Assembly (NCBI GenBank): GCA_902517615.1
Contig: CABYCY010000001.1
Span: 108,361 to 172,360, forward strand
Reading direction: 5' to 3'
Length of the DNA: 64,000 nt
Source of the DNA: an uncultured Pelagibacteraceae bacterium
GTDB taxonomy: Bacteria > Pseudomonadota > Alphaproteobacteria > Pelagibacterales > Pelagibacteraceae
The notes below the pieces were generated by a model that saw only the letters and a list, made by a program, of their open reading frames with translations, searched no databases and was not told the DNA's origin. The stretch's first letter is position 1. Each line of letters starts with the position of its first letter. Position numbers and translations under genes: made by a program. Below are positions 1 to 8,026 of this stretch, in pieces.

Positions 1-285
1 CTTATTTTTTTTTTGTACTTTTATAATTTTTTTATTTACAATTTTAAGCCAATCACCAGTGGAGAAACTTTTTCTAGCATCATGAAATCCATATAAATGA
101 TGATTTATTTTTTGATATTTTTTTGGATCAGGTCTTGCAGATAAAATTTTTAATTGTTTATAAACCTGCATACTATCTGCATTAATAATTTCACCATTAA
201 CTTTTTTAGCAAGCTGGATTGCAAAACTTGATTTTCCAGAAGCAGTAGGTCCTGAAATTAATATAATCTTGGATTTAAAATCCAT
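1..285 (-). CDS. miaA: tRNA dimethylallyltransferase, N-terminal part (cut by window edge)
   Basis: This is the first 95 codons of a gene that runs off the left edge; it is absent from the ORF track. The minus strand from the ATG at 285 reads MDFKSKIILISGPTASGKSS, with the P-loop GPTASGKS and then the NADSMQVYK motif typical of MiaA. MiaA adds an isopentenyl group to A37 of tRNAs that read codons beginning with U. The start lies 2 nt downstream of the degP stop, so it is probably the distal gene of the hflK-hflC-DUF2065-degP-miaA unit. The reading frame is open throughout; truncation is only by the window. Confidence 0.9.
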   Translation of the reverse strand, partial: MDFKSKIILISGPTASGKSSFAIQLAKKVNGEIINADSMQVYKQLKILSARPDPKKYQKINHHLYGFHDARKSFSTGDWLKIVNKKIIKVQKKNK

Positions 286-287
286 GA

Positions 288-1703
288 TTAATCTAATTTA
301 ACACCAATGTATCTTCGTTGATTTTGATTGTTGTAAATTGCTAACAATACAGTTTTTTGATTTGAATTTAAAACTTCCTCAATAATTTTTCTTAAATCTT
401 CCGCTGTTCTAATTTTTTTCTTTTGTGCTTCAATAATAATACTATTTAATTCTATAGAGTTAACTAAAGGACTATTATTTGCAATTTTTGTAATTATTAG
501 ACCAGTTGTTTGATTTGGTAATTTACGATTTTTTATGTCTTCTTTATTTAAAGGTCTTACAGCTATTCTTAAACTTTCAATAATTTCGTCAATTTTTTGC
601 TCTTTAGTTTTGTCATTTTTGCTAATTTTAAAATCATCAGAAGTTTCTAATCTTCCTAAAATAACATTTTTTATAATTTCTTTTTTATCTCTCCATATTT
701 TTACTTGCACATCTTTACCAACCTCTGTACGTGCAACAATTGCTGGAAGTTCTTTCATTTGGTCTATTTTTTCACCATTAAATTCTAAAATAATATCTCC
801 AGCTAAAATTCCTGCTTTTTCTGAAGGGCTATTTTCAGCAACACTTGCAACCAACGCTCCTCTAGGTTTATCTAATTTTTCAACTTCAGCGATTTCTTTT
901 GTTACATCTTGTATTCTAACACCAAGCCATCCTCTTTTTGTTTCTCCAAACTTAATGAGCTGATTGATTACTAGTTGAGCACTATTTGATGGAATTGAAA
1001 ATCCTATTCCAATTGAACCATTTCTACCTAAAATAGCAGTATTTATTCCAATTACGTTTCCATCCATATCAAATAAAGGTCCACCTGAATTTCCAGAATT
1101 AATAGATGCATCTGTTTGAATAAAATCCTCATATCTTGATAAGCCAATTGATCTATTTCTGGCTGAAATAATACCAGCTGTGACTGTACCACCTAAACCA
1201 AATGGATTTCCAATAGCTATTACCCAATCACCAATCCGTGCTTTATCAGAATCCCCAAAAGCAACGGGTATGAATTTTTCATCTGTTTCTAATTGTAAAA
1301 CAGCTATATCCATTAACGGATCTGCTCCTAAAACTTTGGCTTTAAATTCTTTATCACCATTAACTCTAACAATAATATCATCGGCATCTTGAATTACGTG
1401 ATTATTTGTTACCACTACACCTTTTTCATCAATTATAAAACCAGAACCTAAAGCAGCAGACTGCCTTTCCTGTGGAGTTCCAAATTCTTTAAACATATCT
1501 TCTAATGGGGATCCTGGTGGAAATTGAAATGGAAATGGATTACTATTAGTTACTACTGTGGTTGTTGTCGAAATATTCACAACAGATGGCATTAATTTTT
1601 CAGCGAGGTCAGCGAAAGATGCTGGAATTGGTTTAGAGCTTACATTAAACGAAAAACTAAATGATAAAATTACTGTAAATAAAAAAAGTTTAATTTTTTC
1701 CAT
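288..1703 (-). CDS. degP: Do-like periplasmic serine protease (DegP/HtrA family)
   Basis: Periplasmic serine protease/chaperone for misfolded envelope proteins. At 471 aa it has normal Do-family length. An N-terminal signal peptide (about residues 1-23, ending VSSKP) precedes a trypsin-like domain with catalytic triad His102 (NNHVI), Asp132 (MDIAVL) and Ser206 (GNSGGPL). A clear PDZ domain follows (about 255-345, starting RGWLGVRIQDV), then a second, more divergent PDZ-like region to the end. It sits 2 nt after the DUF2065 gene and behind hflC/hflK. That is the usual alphaproteobacterial arrangement and suggests one envelope quality-control operon. DegP versus DegQ cannot be separated from sequence alone. 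Confidence 0.93.
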   Translation of the reverse strand: MEKIKLFLFTVILSFSFSFNVSSKPIPASFADLAEKLMPSVVNISTTTTVVTNSNPFPFQFPPGSPLEDMFKEFGTPQERQSAALGSGFIIDEKGVVVTNNHVIQDADDIIVRVNGDKEFKAKVLGADPLMDIAVLQLETDEKFIPVAFGDSDKARIGDWVIAIGNPFGLGGTVTAGIISARNRSIGLSRYEDFIQTDASINSGNSGGPLFDMDGNVIGINTAILGRNGSIGIGFSIPSNSAQLVINQLIKFGETKRGWLGVRIQDVTKEIAEVEKLDKPRGALVASVAENSPSEKAGILAGDIILEFNGEKIDQMKELPAIVARTEVGKDVQVKIWRDKKEIIKNVILGRLETSDDFKISKNDKTKEQKIDEIIESLRIAVRPLNKEDIKNRKLPNQTTGLIITKIANNSPLVNSIELNSIIIEAQKKKIRTAEDLRKIIEEVLNSNQKTVLLAIYNNQNQRRYIGVKLD

Positions 1704-1705
1704 AA

Positions 1706-1891
1706 TTAACTCTTGATATAGTAAATAATTATAAAACCTATTAATGCAAAAATAAAACCACCAAATCTTAATTGACTGTCTTTAACAAATTCTAGTTTTT
1801 TTAACATATTTTTCATTTTTGATGGAAATAAGGCATACAAAACACCTTCAACAAACAAAAAAAGACCAAAAGCTATAACTAGCTCACGCAT
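1706..1891 (-). CDS. DUF2065 (YjeT-like) small inner-membrane protein
   Basis: A 61-aa protein with two hydrophobic segments (about 5-22 and 42-58) separated by a basic stretch (PSKMKNMLKKLE). Size, the FVEGVLYALFP-type N-terminus and the position between hflC and degP match the DUF2065/YjeT family, which accompanies hflKC in many proteobacteria. No biochemical function is established for the family. Here it lies 6 nt after hflC and 2 nt before degP, consistent with cotranscription and a role in membrane protein quality control by association only. Confidence 0.8.
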   Translation of the reverse strand: MRELVIAFGLFLFVEGVLYALFPSKMKNMLKKLEFVKDSQLRFGGFIFALIGFIIIYYIKS

Positions 1892-1897
1892 TTAAAA

Positions 1898-2770
1898 TTA
1901 TTGTTTGATTTCAGGTTTTATATTTCCAAAGAATTTAAAAAATTCACTATCAGGAGATAATATTAATGATGTTTCACCACCAATTAAAGCTTTTTCATAA
2001 GCCTGCATTGCTCTGTAGAAAGCAAAAAATTCTGGATCTTGACCAAAAGCATTAGCAAAGATTTTGTTTCTTGCACCATCACCTTCTCCTTTCATGATCT
2101 CACTTTCCTTTTGTGCGTCAGCTAAAATCACAGTTACTTCCTTGTCTGCAGTTGAAGTAATTGTAACTGCCATTTCGGCTCCTTTAGCTCTAAATTCTTT
2201 CGCTTCTCTCTCCCTTTCGGTTTGCATTCTTCTATAGATTGCATCACTATTCGCTTGTGGAAGATCTGCTCTTTTAATTCTTACATCAACAATATTAATT
2301 CCAAAATTTTGAGCTTCATTATTTACACCTTCTTTAATAAGTGACATCTGTTTAGATCTATCTTTTGATAATAATGTTTGTAACTCCTCTTGACCTAAAA
2401 CGTTTCTTATTCTTGAATTTATAATTGTAGATAACCTTGATCTTGCAACTCTTTCATTTCCTACAGAAATATAAAACTTAAGTGGATCAACTATTTGAAA
2501 TCTTGCAAAAGCATCAACAATTAATCTTTTTTGATCAGATGCAATAACCTCTTCTGGTGGAGCATCTAAATTTAAAATTCTTTTATCTAAATAAACAACG
2601 TTTTGAATAAATGGAATTTTAAAATTCAAACCAGGTTTCATTATAATTCTTTTTGGATCACCAAATTGAAGTATAATTGCTTGATTTACTTCTTTAACTA
2701 TAATTATTGATAAAAAAGCCACAACTCCAATTGCAACCAATAAACCAGCTAATATTTTTCCAGCTTTCAT
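1898..2770 (-). CDS. hflC: FtsH-associated membrane protein HflC (SPFH family)
   Basis: HflC with HflK forms the large periplasmic SPFH cage around the FtsH protease and modulates its degradation of membrane proteins. The 290-aa product has one N-terminal membrane anchor (about residues 5-27). The SPFH/band-7 domain starts near NQAIILQFGDPKRII and is followed by the charged helical stretch with RMQTEREREAKEFRAKG, characteristic of HflC. It begins 1 nt after the hflK stop, so translational coupling is likely. FtsH itself is encoded in the same window at about 32 kb but in a separate unit. Confidence 0.94.
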   Translation of the reverse strand: MKAGKILAGLLVAIGVVAFLSIIIVKEVNQAIILQFGDPKRIIMKPGLNFKIPFIQNVVYLDKRILNLDAPPEEVIASDQKRLIVDAFARFQIVDPLKFYISVGNERVARSRLSTIINSRIRNVLGQEELQTLLSKDRSKQMSLIKEGVNNEAQNFGINIVDVRIKRADLPQANSDAIYRRMQTEREREAKEFRAKGAEMAVTITSTADKEVTVILADAQKESEIMKGEGDGARNKIFANAFGQDPEFFAFYRAMQAYEKALIGGETSLILSPDSEFFKFFGNIKPEIKQ

Positions 2771-2771
2771 C

Positions 2772-3872
2772 TTAATTTGTCGCTTTCTTTTTTAGCTCAG
2801 GTAAAGGTAAGTATGGAACCACTCCTGAACCTGCATTTTTTTCAATAATTACTTTGTCTATATCTGCTAAAACTTTTTCCATAGTCTCTAGGTACATTCT
2901 TTCTTGAGTTACTACTTTTGCATTTTTATATTCGTTATAAATTGATAAAAATCTGCTAGCTTCACCTTCAGCTTTTGCTACAACCTCTTTTTTGTAAGCT
3001 TCAGCAGCTTGTAAAATTTTTTGTGCTTCCCCCCTTGCTCTTGGTATCACATCATTTGCATAAGCTTCTGCTTCATTTTTGGATCTTTCCATATCAGCTC
3101 TTGCAGCTTGAACATCTCTAAACGCATCAATCACCTGATCAGGTGGGTCAGCTTTTTGAGTTTGTACTTGAGTAATTTGAATTCCACTTTCATAGTCATC
3201 TAAAATGCTCTGAATAATTTCTTGAGTTTCAACCTCAATTTTTGATCTTCCTTCAGTTAAAATTGGTTGAATATCACTTTTAGCAATTACTTCTCTCATT
3301 GCAGTTTCAGCAGCTGCTTTGACCGTTCCTTCGGGGTCTTGAATTTTGAATAAAAAATTCCCAGCATCTTTAATCACCCAAAATACTGAAAAATCTATAT
3401 TTACAATATTTTCATCTCCAGTTAGCATTAAACTCTCTTGAGGAACGTCTGCAACACCCCCACCTGTTGAGAAGCCGCTATCTCTCTCCGATCTAAATCC
3501 TATATCCATTCTATTAACTTTTGTAACTTTTGGTGTTTGAACTGTCTCTACAGGAAAAGGTATATGATAATTTAAACCAGGTTGTGTAGTATTTACAAAT
3601 TTACCAAATCTTAAAACAACACCTTGTTCATCGGGTAGAACTCTGTAAAGTCCGCTAGCTAGCCAAACAAAAGCTAAAACTAATAAAATTAAACTTATTG
3701 ATTTTCCACCTGAAGATTTACCACCAGGTAAAAATTTTTTTATTTTATCTTGAATTTCCTTTATAATTTCGTCAATATTTGGTGGTGTAGGACCTCTTCC
3801 TGATCCATTTCCACTTCCACCTGGAGGTGACCCCCATGGGCTGCTACCCTTGCCTCTGAAATCGTCTGACAT
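2772..3872 (-). CDS. hflK: FtsH-associated membrane protein HflK (SPFH family)
   Basis: Partner of HflC in the FtsH-regulating complex. The 366-aa product has the typical Gly/Pro-rich cytoplasmic N-terminus (SPWGSPPGGSGNGSG), a single membrane span (about 60-80) and an SPFH domain opening with YRVLPDEQGVVLRFGK. A long helical region rich in A, E and K follows (ARADMERSKNEAEAYANDV). It heads the hflK-hflC-DUF2065-degP-miaA run and is transcribed divergently from mrp across a 51-nt gap. That gap contains overlapping candidate promoters, with the hflK -10 only about 10 nt from its ATG. Confidence 0.94.
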   Translation of the reverse strand: MSDDFRGKGSSPWGSPPGGSGNGSGRGPTPPNIDEIIKEIQDKIKKFLPGGKSSGGKSISLILLVLAFVWLASGLYRVLPDEQGVVLRFGKFVNTTQPGLNYHIPFPVETVQTPKVTKVNRMDIGFRSERDSGFSTGGGVADVPQESLMLTGDENIVNIDFSVFWVIKDAGNFLFKIQDPEGTVKAAAETAMREVIAKSDIQPILTEGRSKIEVETQEIIQSILDDYESGIQITQVQTQKADPPDQVIDAFRDVQAARADMERSKNEAEAYANDVIPRARGEAQKILQAAEAYKKEVVAKAEGEASRFLSIYNEYKNAKVVTQERMYLETMEKVLADIDKVIIEKNAGSGVVPYLPLPELKKKATN

Positions 3873-3875
3873 ATG

Positions 3876-3909
3876 GTGACTTATATAGTGTCTTTATTAT
3901 AAAAAACAA
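3876..3909. promoter_or_regulatory. Overlapping divergent promoter candidates for hflK and mrp
   Basis: On the minus strand, TTGTTT and TATATA are separated by 16 nt; the -10 lies at 3882-3887, so a transcript would start only a few nt before the hflK ATG (3872). On the plus strand, GTGACT (3876-3881) and TATAAA (3898-3903) are also 16 nt apart and point toward mrp (ATG 3924). The two elements occupy the same DNA and would compete. In such A+T-rich sequence chance matches are frequent, so these are candidates only. Confidence 0.35.
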
Positions 3910-3923
3910 GTAATGATAGTTTT

Positions 3924-4748
3924 ATGACAGAGAAAAAACCTGAACTTAGTGCCGCAATGAAAAGGGGACAAGAACCTAAAAAATTCACTAAAAATCCAAT
4001 TTTAGGAACAAAATTTACAATTGCCATATCAAGCGCTAAGGGTGGAGTTGGAAAATCTACGTTCGCAACAAATCTAGCTTTAGCTCTTAATAAAATTGGT
4101 TGCAAAGTTGGTTTGCTTGATGCTGACATTTATGGTCCTTCAATTCCAAAAATGTTTAACATTCATGAAAAGCCAAAAAGTGATGGGCAAAAGTTAGATC
4201 CAATTATTAAATATGATATTCAATGTATGTCCATTGGTTTTTTAACTGATCAACAAACGCCAATGATTTGGCGTGGTCCAATGGTAACAAGTGCAATCAA
4301 AACTTTTACTCAAAAAGTGAACTGGAAAGACTTAGATTTTATTATTGTTGATATGCCGCCAGGGACGGGTGATACTCAATTAACATTTTCACAAGAAATT
4401 AAAATGGATGGTGCAATAATAGTTTCTACACCGCAAGAAGTTGCTCTTTTAGATGTGAAAAGAGGAATTAGAATGTTTGATAAGCTTGGAGTAAAAATCT
4501 TAGGTTTGGTGGATAATATGAGTTTTTTTACTGGAGACGATGGTAAAAAATATAAAATTTTTGGTGAGGGAGGTGTTAAAAAAACAGCTGAAGAATTTCA
4601 AAAAAAATTTTTAGGAGAAATACCAATCAATCCTGAAGTTGGTAAAAGTAGTGATGAGGGATTACCTTTAGTTGAAGCAAACCCTGAACACGAGATTTCA
4701 AAAATATATTTAGATTTTGCAAATACAATTAAATCAACTTATCTTTAA
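3924..4748 (+). CDS. mrp: Mrp/ApbC/NBP35-type P-loop ATPase (Fe-S cluster carrier-like)
   Basis: Mrp proteins are deviant Walker-A ATPases that carry and deliver Fe-S clusters. The 274-aa product has the P-loop KGGVGKST (residues 39-46), the switch region [13 protein letters not shown] and the C-terminal [13 protein letters not shown] block of the family. Two departures from E. coli Mrp are visible. There is no N-terminal DUF59 domain, only about 30 leading residues. The CxxC between DNMS and the IFG motif is replaced by FTGDD, so the usual cluster ligands are missing there. It converges on thyX, overlapping it by 20 nt. Confidence 0.88.
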   Translation: MTEKKPELSAAMKRGQEPKKFTKNPILGTKFTIAISSAKGGVGKSTFATNLALALNKIGCKVGLLDADIYGPSIPKMFNIHEKPKSDGQKLDPIIKYDIQCMSIGFLTDQQTPMIWRGPMVTSAIKTFTQKVNWKDLDFIIVDMPPGTGDTQLTFSQEIKMDGAIIVSTPQEVALLDVKRGIRMFDKLGVKILGLVDNMSFFTGDDGKKYKIFGEGGVKKTAEEFQKKFLGEIPINPEVGKSSDEGLPLVEANPEHEISKIYLDFANTIKSTYL

Positions 4749-5676
4749 GATCAAAAGCAGTCATTAACTCGTTCCACTCTCTTTTCGAGAGGCCTGAACT
4801 TTCAACATCAACATTTTCACCTTTGATTAGATTTTGAATAATTAATTTTCCTTTAGCGGAAACTTCTGTACCTCCAACTCTATAATCCATAAACGCATCA
4901 TAAGTAATTGGAACCCATTTCTTTACAGTATCAAGCATTATATCGGCATAAACTCTTATTTCATATTGAGCGTGACTATCAGCTCTAAGTCTTAAAAAAT
5001 TCATTAAATTTAATAAATCAGTTTTCCAGTACCATTGTGTATATGTATTTAAAGTTAAATTCATTCTTGCTAATTCTCTAGCTAGTCCTTTTTTATTCTC
5101 ATCAATTGTTGAGCCATCAAATCTTTCATTTAACATGGTCTCATAATTGTCATAAGTTCTTTCAGCGTCACTTTTTAAAAGTTCTAAAACTTCCTCAGCT
5201 TGTTTGCCTTCTAAAACATCCCCTCTTCCTTGTCTGTTACTAATTGATTGAGCAGCTAAGTTTTCTTTTAAAGGTAAATAGAATTCTTTATCTAAAATTG
5301 AGTATCTTGCAGAGTATTCATTAACATTTGCAGTTCTATGTCTTATCCACTGTCTTGCTATAAAAATTGGAAGCTTGATGTGATATTTTATTTCACACAT
5401 TTCAAATGGAGTGCTATGCCAATGTCTCATTAAATATTTAATTAAACCTTTATCGGTTGAAACTTGTTTTGTTCCTTTTCCGTATGAAACTCTTGCTGAT
5501 TGAACTATAGATGTATCATCTCCCATATAATCAACCACTCTAACAAAACCGTGATCTAAAGCTGGAATTGCTTCATATAGAATGTTTTCAAGCTCAGGAG
5601 CGGTAACTCTTTTAGTTTGATTTCTTTGAGATTGTTGATTTTTTATTTCTTCTGATTGTTCTTTAGTTAATTTCAT
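4729..5676 (-). CDS. thyX: FAD-dependent thymidylate synthase ThyX
   Basis: Makes dTMP from dUMP using methylene-THF and reduced FAD, replacing ThyA. The signature RHR(x)7S is present as [11 protein letters not shown] within [19 protein letters not shown] shortened the ORF-track entry from 5799 to Met42 (MKLTKEQ, ATG at 5676). The extra 41 residues are merely the antisense of the tmRNA acceptor piece and its promoter. The corrected protein is 315 aa, longer than the roughly 230 aa of Thermotoga ThyX but usual for alphaproteobacterial forms. It is divergent from ssrA and convergent with mrp. Confidence 0.93.
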   Translation of the reverse strand: MKLTKEQSEEIKNQQSQRNQTKRVTAPELENILYEAIPALDHGFVRVVDYMGDDTSIVQSARVSYGKGTKQVSTDKGLIKYLMRHWHSTPFEMCEIKYHIKLPIFIARQWIRHRTANVNEYSARYSILDKEFYLPLKENLAAQSISNRQGRGDVLEGKQAEEVLELLKSDAERTYDNYETMLNERFDGSTIDENKKGLARELARMNLTLNTYTQWYWKTDLLNLMNFLRLRADSHAQYEIRVYADIMLDTVKKWVPITYDAFMDYRVGGTEVSAKGKLIIQNLIKGENVDVESSGLSKREWNELMTAFDLKDKLI

Positions 5677-5684
5677 GATTGTTA

Positions 5685-5712
5685 TTGAATCTGTTATATT
5701 TCCTTTTATATT
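5685..5712 (+). promoter_or_regulatory. Candidate sigma-70-type promoter of ssrA
   Basis: TTGAAT (5685-5690), a 16-nt spacer and TATATT (5707-5712) predict a start near 5719. This is exactly where the first hairpin of the acceptor piece (TTGGTTTTCCAA) begins. It lies between the true thyX start and the tmRNA, supporting both the ThyX start correction and the tmRNA 5' end. Confidence 0.5.
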
Positions 5713-5718
5713 AATAAT

Positions 5719-5980
5719 GTTGGTTTTCCAACTACGACGATAAACGAATTTCGTAATAACCATTGCGGACGTGGGGGCAGTACCCACCACCTCCACCATT
5801 GCAACTTATGGGGGTGAACTAGATTCGACGGGTGACTAAAGGCTATTCTTTCGTTCGGGATTGTTCCACCGTAACGGGCTAATTTATAATTGCTAACGAA
5901 AGTTACGCACTTGCTGCATAATTAACTCTGTTAATTAAGCAAACGGGGTCCGGGGCACCTGGCAACAGAACGCCCCTAAA
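5719..5980 (+). ncRNA. ssrA: Circularly permuted (two-piece) tmRNA
   Basis: Rescues stalled ribosomes and adds a degradation tag. The gene is permuted: the acceptor piece comes first and ends CCACCTCCACCA at 5798. An 11-nt spacer (5799-5809) follows, then the coding piece begins GGGGGTGAACTAGATTCGACGGG at 5810. The 7-bp acceptor stem pairs 5810-5816 (GGGGGTG) with 5788-5794 (CACCTCC), including one G-U. The tag frame at 5892-5921 reads ANESYALAA then TAA; with the charged Ala the tag is A-ANESYALAA. A hairpin/pseudoknot region (GGGGC...GCCCC) ends near 5976. The T-arm stem GTGGG/CCCAC encloses a non-canonical loop GGCAGTA. The outer ends are approximate. Confidence 0.93.
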
Positions 5981-6106
5981 AACAATTACACTTTTATTTT
6001 CAATAATAATTTTTTTAAAACTTTAACGAAAAACAAAAAAGTTTAAATCGTAAAATCTCAATATACAGAGTATATATGTGCACAATAATATTCAAAAATA
6101 ACAAAA

Positions 6107-7462
6107 ATGTTTAAAAAAATTGAGATTTGGATAGTTGGTCTTATAGTATTATTCTTTATTTTATTAATATTATTAATATCTGGTATATTAAGAGATGCCT
6201 ACTTAAATAAAAATAAAACTCCTGAGTTTTTGAGAAACAGTTTTGTAACAATAGCAGAAATTCCAAAAAATGTTTATGTTATAATTAGACATATTACAGG
6301 TGATGATATCAATGCAATATCCAAATTACAAAAACACAAAAATAAAAAAAGATTTGAACAGTTTATAGAGAATAAAAGAAATGCTCTTTTAGTATTGCCT
6401 CGATACGAACATAGTTTAAATAGGTCAGTTGTTGATATTGTAGATTTAAATAATTTTGAAGTCATACACACATACTCACATGATATAGATGAAATGAATG
6501 ATCGAGTAACAAATACTGAAGAATTTTCAAGAATTAAAATTGATGATGCTAAAATTAGATTTGAATATCTTCATCCTTTAATATTAAGTGATGGATCATT
6601 AATAAGTGATAGTGGTTACTCTGTAGAGTTTAAAATTGATTTTTGTTCGAATTTAAAATGGATAAATGATGAAGAAATATTTCATCATAGTAAGATGTTA
6701 GATCATGAAGGAAATATTTGGGTAGCAGGACAAATGAACCCTAGATCTAAATATGTTGAAAAATTTGCAATTAAAGGTTTTAAAGATGATTCAATTATTA
6801 AAATAAATACTGAAGGCAAAATACTTTTTAATAAAAGTGTAACTGAAATAATAATTGAAAATGATATTGTGCCTAATAACTTTACATTAAATACATCAAT
6901 GTCAAGTAATTTAGATCCCATACATCTAAATGACATTGAACCTGCTTTAAGTGATACAGAATATTGGAAACAAGGAGATGTGTTTATGTCTATAAGAAAT
7001 CAATCTGCAATTATTCATTATCGACCTAGTACTAATAAAGTAGTCAATTACATAACTGGTCCTTTTGCTCATCAACATGATGTTGATTTCATTTCAGATA
7101 AAGAGATTTCAATTTTTAATAACAACAATTTTTTTGTTAATAATGAATACTCACAAGTTATAATTTATAATTTTGAGACAAAGACATTTAGAAAGTTATT
7201 TAACGATCAATTGCAAAAAGAAAAGTTTAAAACAGAAGATCAAGGTCTTTCTCATATTTTTAAAGATGGATCATTATTGGTTGAAGAACAAAATCATGGA
7301 AGAATAATATTATTTAATAATGAAGGTAAAAAAGAATGGGAGTTTGTAAATAAAGATAAAAATGGAGATATTGCTTATCTTTGGTGGAGTAGAATAATTG
7401 AAGACGAATTATTTATTGAAAAATTTAAATCACTAATTAAAAGTAAAAGATGTTTAAATTAA
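6107..7462 (+). CDS. Membrane-anchored arylsulfotransferase (ASST)-like protein
   Basis: A 451-aa protein with one N-terminal membrane anchor (about residues 8-28) and a large, presumably periplasmic, beta-propeller-like domain. Blocks resembling the ASST/Arylsulfotran_2 families are visible: LHPLILSDGSLI (155-166), FHHSKMLDHEGNIWV (192-206), HLNDIEPA (His273), DVFMSIRNQSAIIHY and GPFAHQHDVDF (His322, His324). Classical ASST enzymes move sulfate between phenolic donors and acceptors through a histidine. Which His would act here is not determined. It is the first gene of a four-gene overlapping operon with a PAPS-type sulfotransferase. There is no obvious Shine-Dalgarno sequence before the ATG. 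The family assignment is from remembered motif pattern; substrate unknown. Confidence 0.65.
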   Translation: MFKKIEIWIVGLIVLFFILLILLISGILRDAYLNKNKTPEFLRNSFVTIAEIPKNVYVIIRHITGDDINAISKLQKHKNKKRFEQFIENKRNALLVLPRYEHSLNRSVVDIVDLNNFEVIHTYSHDIDEMNDRVTNTEEFSRIKIDDAKIRFEYLHPLILSDGSLISDSGYSVEFKIDFCSNLKWINDEEIFHHSKMLDHEGNIWVAGQMNPRSKYVEKFAIKGFKDDSIIKINTEGKILFNKSVTEIIIENDIVPNNFTLNTSMSSNLDPIHLNDIEPALSDTEYWKQGDVFMSIRNQSAIIHYRPSTNKVVNYITGPFAHQHDVDFISDKEISIFNNNNFFVNNEYSQVIIYNFETKTFRKLFNDQLQKEKFKTEDQGLSHIFKDGSLLVEEQNHGRIILFNNEGKKEWEFVNKDKNGDIAYLWWSRIIEDELFIEKFKSLIKSKRCLN

Positions 7463-7668
7463 TTTCTAGTTCAATTATTTTTTGTTTAATTACCACATCC
7501 TCATTTGCTTATTTGGGACCGGGCGTTGGAGGTGGTGTTATTGTAGCAACAATCGGAATAATTGTTGCAATTTTTGCAGCATTTTTTGGTTTGATATGGT
7601 TTCCGATAAAGAGATTGCTTAAAAAAAGAAAAGAAAAAAAAATTCAACAACAAAATAAAGTTGATTAA
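7450..7668 (+). CDS. Small membrane protein with AYLGPG motif after signal peptide
   Basis: A 72-aa product with a signal-like N-terminus ending SSFA, then YLGPGVGGG, a hydrophobic segment (about 28-52, IVATIGIIVAIFAAFFGLIWF) and a strongly basic tail (KRLLKKRKEKK). The start overlaps the ASST-like gene by 13 nt (ATGTTTAAATTAA), indicating translational coupling. I recall similar small A-Y-(I/L)-G-P-G proteins next to sulfatase or sulfotransferase genes in other proteobacteria, but no function is known to me. The mature N-terminus could be a short periplasmic glycine-rich hook on a single span. Confidence 0.7.
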   Translation: MFKLISSSIIFCLITTSSFAYLGPGVGGGVIVATIGIIVAIFAAFFGLIWFPIKRLLKKRKEKKIQQQNKVD

Positions 7669-8026
7669 TCACATATTATTAGTTTGTTCTTCAATACTTA
7701 TCTATGAGTTTATCAGATATATTAGATTTATTGATATTTTAAAATCTAACTTAAAAATTTATCAAAAAATACTAAAGTTATTTAAATATAAAAATATATC
7801 TGATTTTAGAAAAGAAAAATTAATATTTAATTATTCAAAATCATTATTCATAGTTTCAATAAGGATAATTGCTATTCTTATCTCAATTATCATTTTGTTA
7901 TTAATTCTAAATATACTATCTAATTCATATTTAAATTTAATCATATCCATTTTAGGTATTATTGAATTGAGTATAGTCGTTATGATTTATCATTTAATGC
8001 GAAGAAAGTATGATGAAAAACTATAG
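7661..8026 (+). CDS. Hypothetical membrane protein of the sulfotransferase cassette
   Basis: A 121-aa protein with a TTG start at 7661 that overlaps the preceding gene by 8 nt and the following sulfotransferase by 17 nt. It has an N-terminal hydrophobic stretch (about 3-16), a basic middle part (about 25-60) and two strong membrane segments (about 64-88 and 92-112). No family was recognised. Frame, overlaps on both sides and codon use like its neighbours argue that it is real. By position it is likely a membrane partner of the ASST-like protein or the sulfotransferase. Confidence 0.6.
   Translation: MINHILLVCSSILIYEFIRYIRFIDILKSNLKIYQKILKLFKYKNISDFRKEKLIFNYSKSLFIVSIRIIAILISIIILLLILNILSNSYLNLIISILGIIELSIVVMIYHLMRRKYDEKL

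Noticed and set aside
535-963. 142-aa plus-strand ORF opposite degP
   Set aside because: Ser/Leu-rich shadow frame of an intact protease gene.
5677-5799. N-terminal 41 residues of the ThyX ORF
   Set aside because: They are antisense to the tmRNA acceptor piece and promoter; ThyX begins naturally at 5676.
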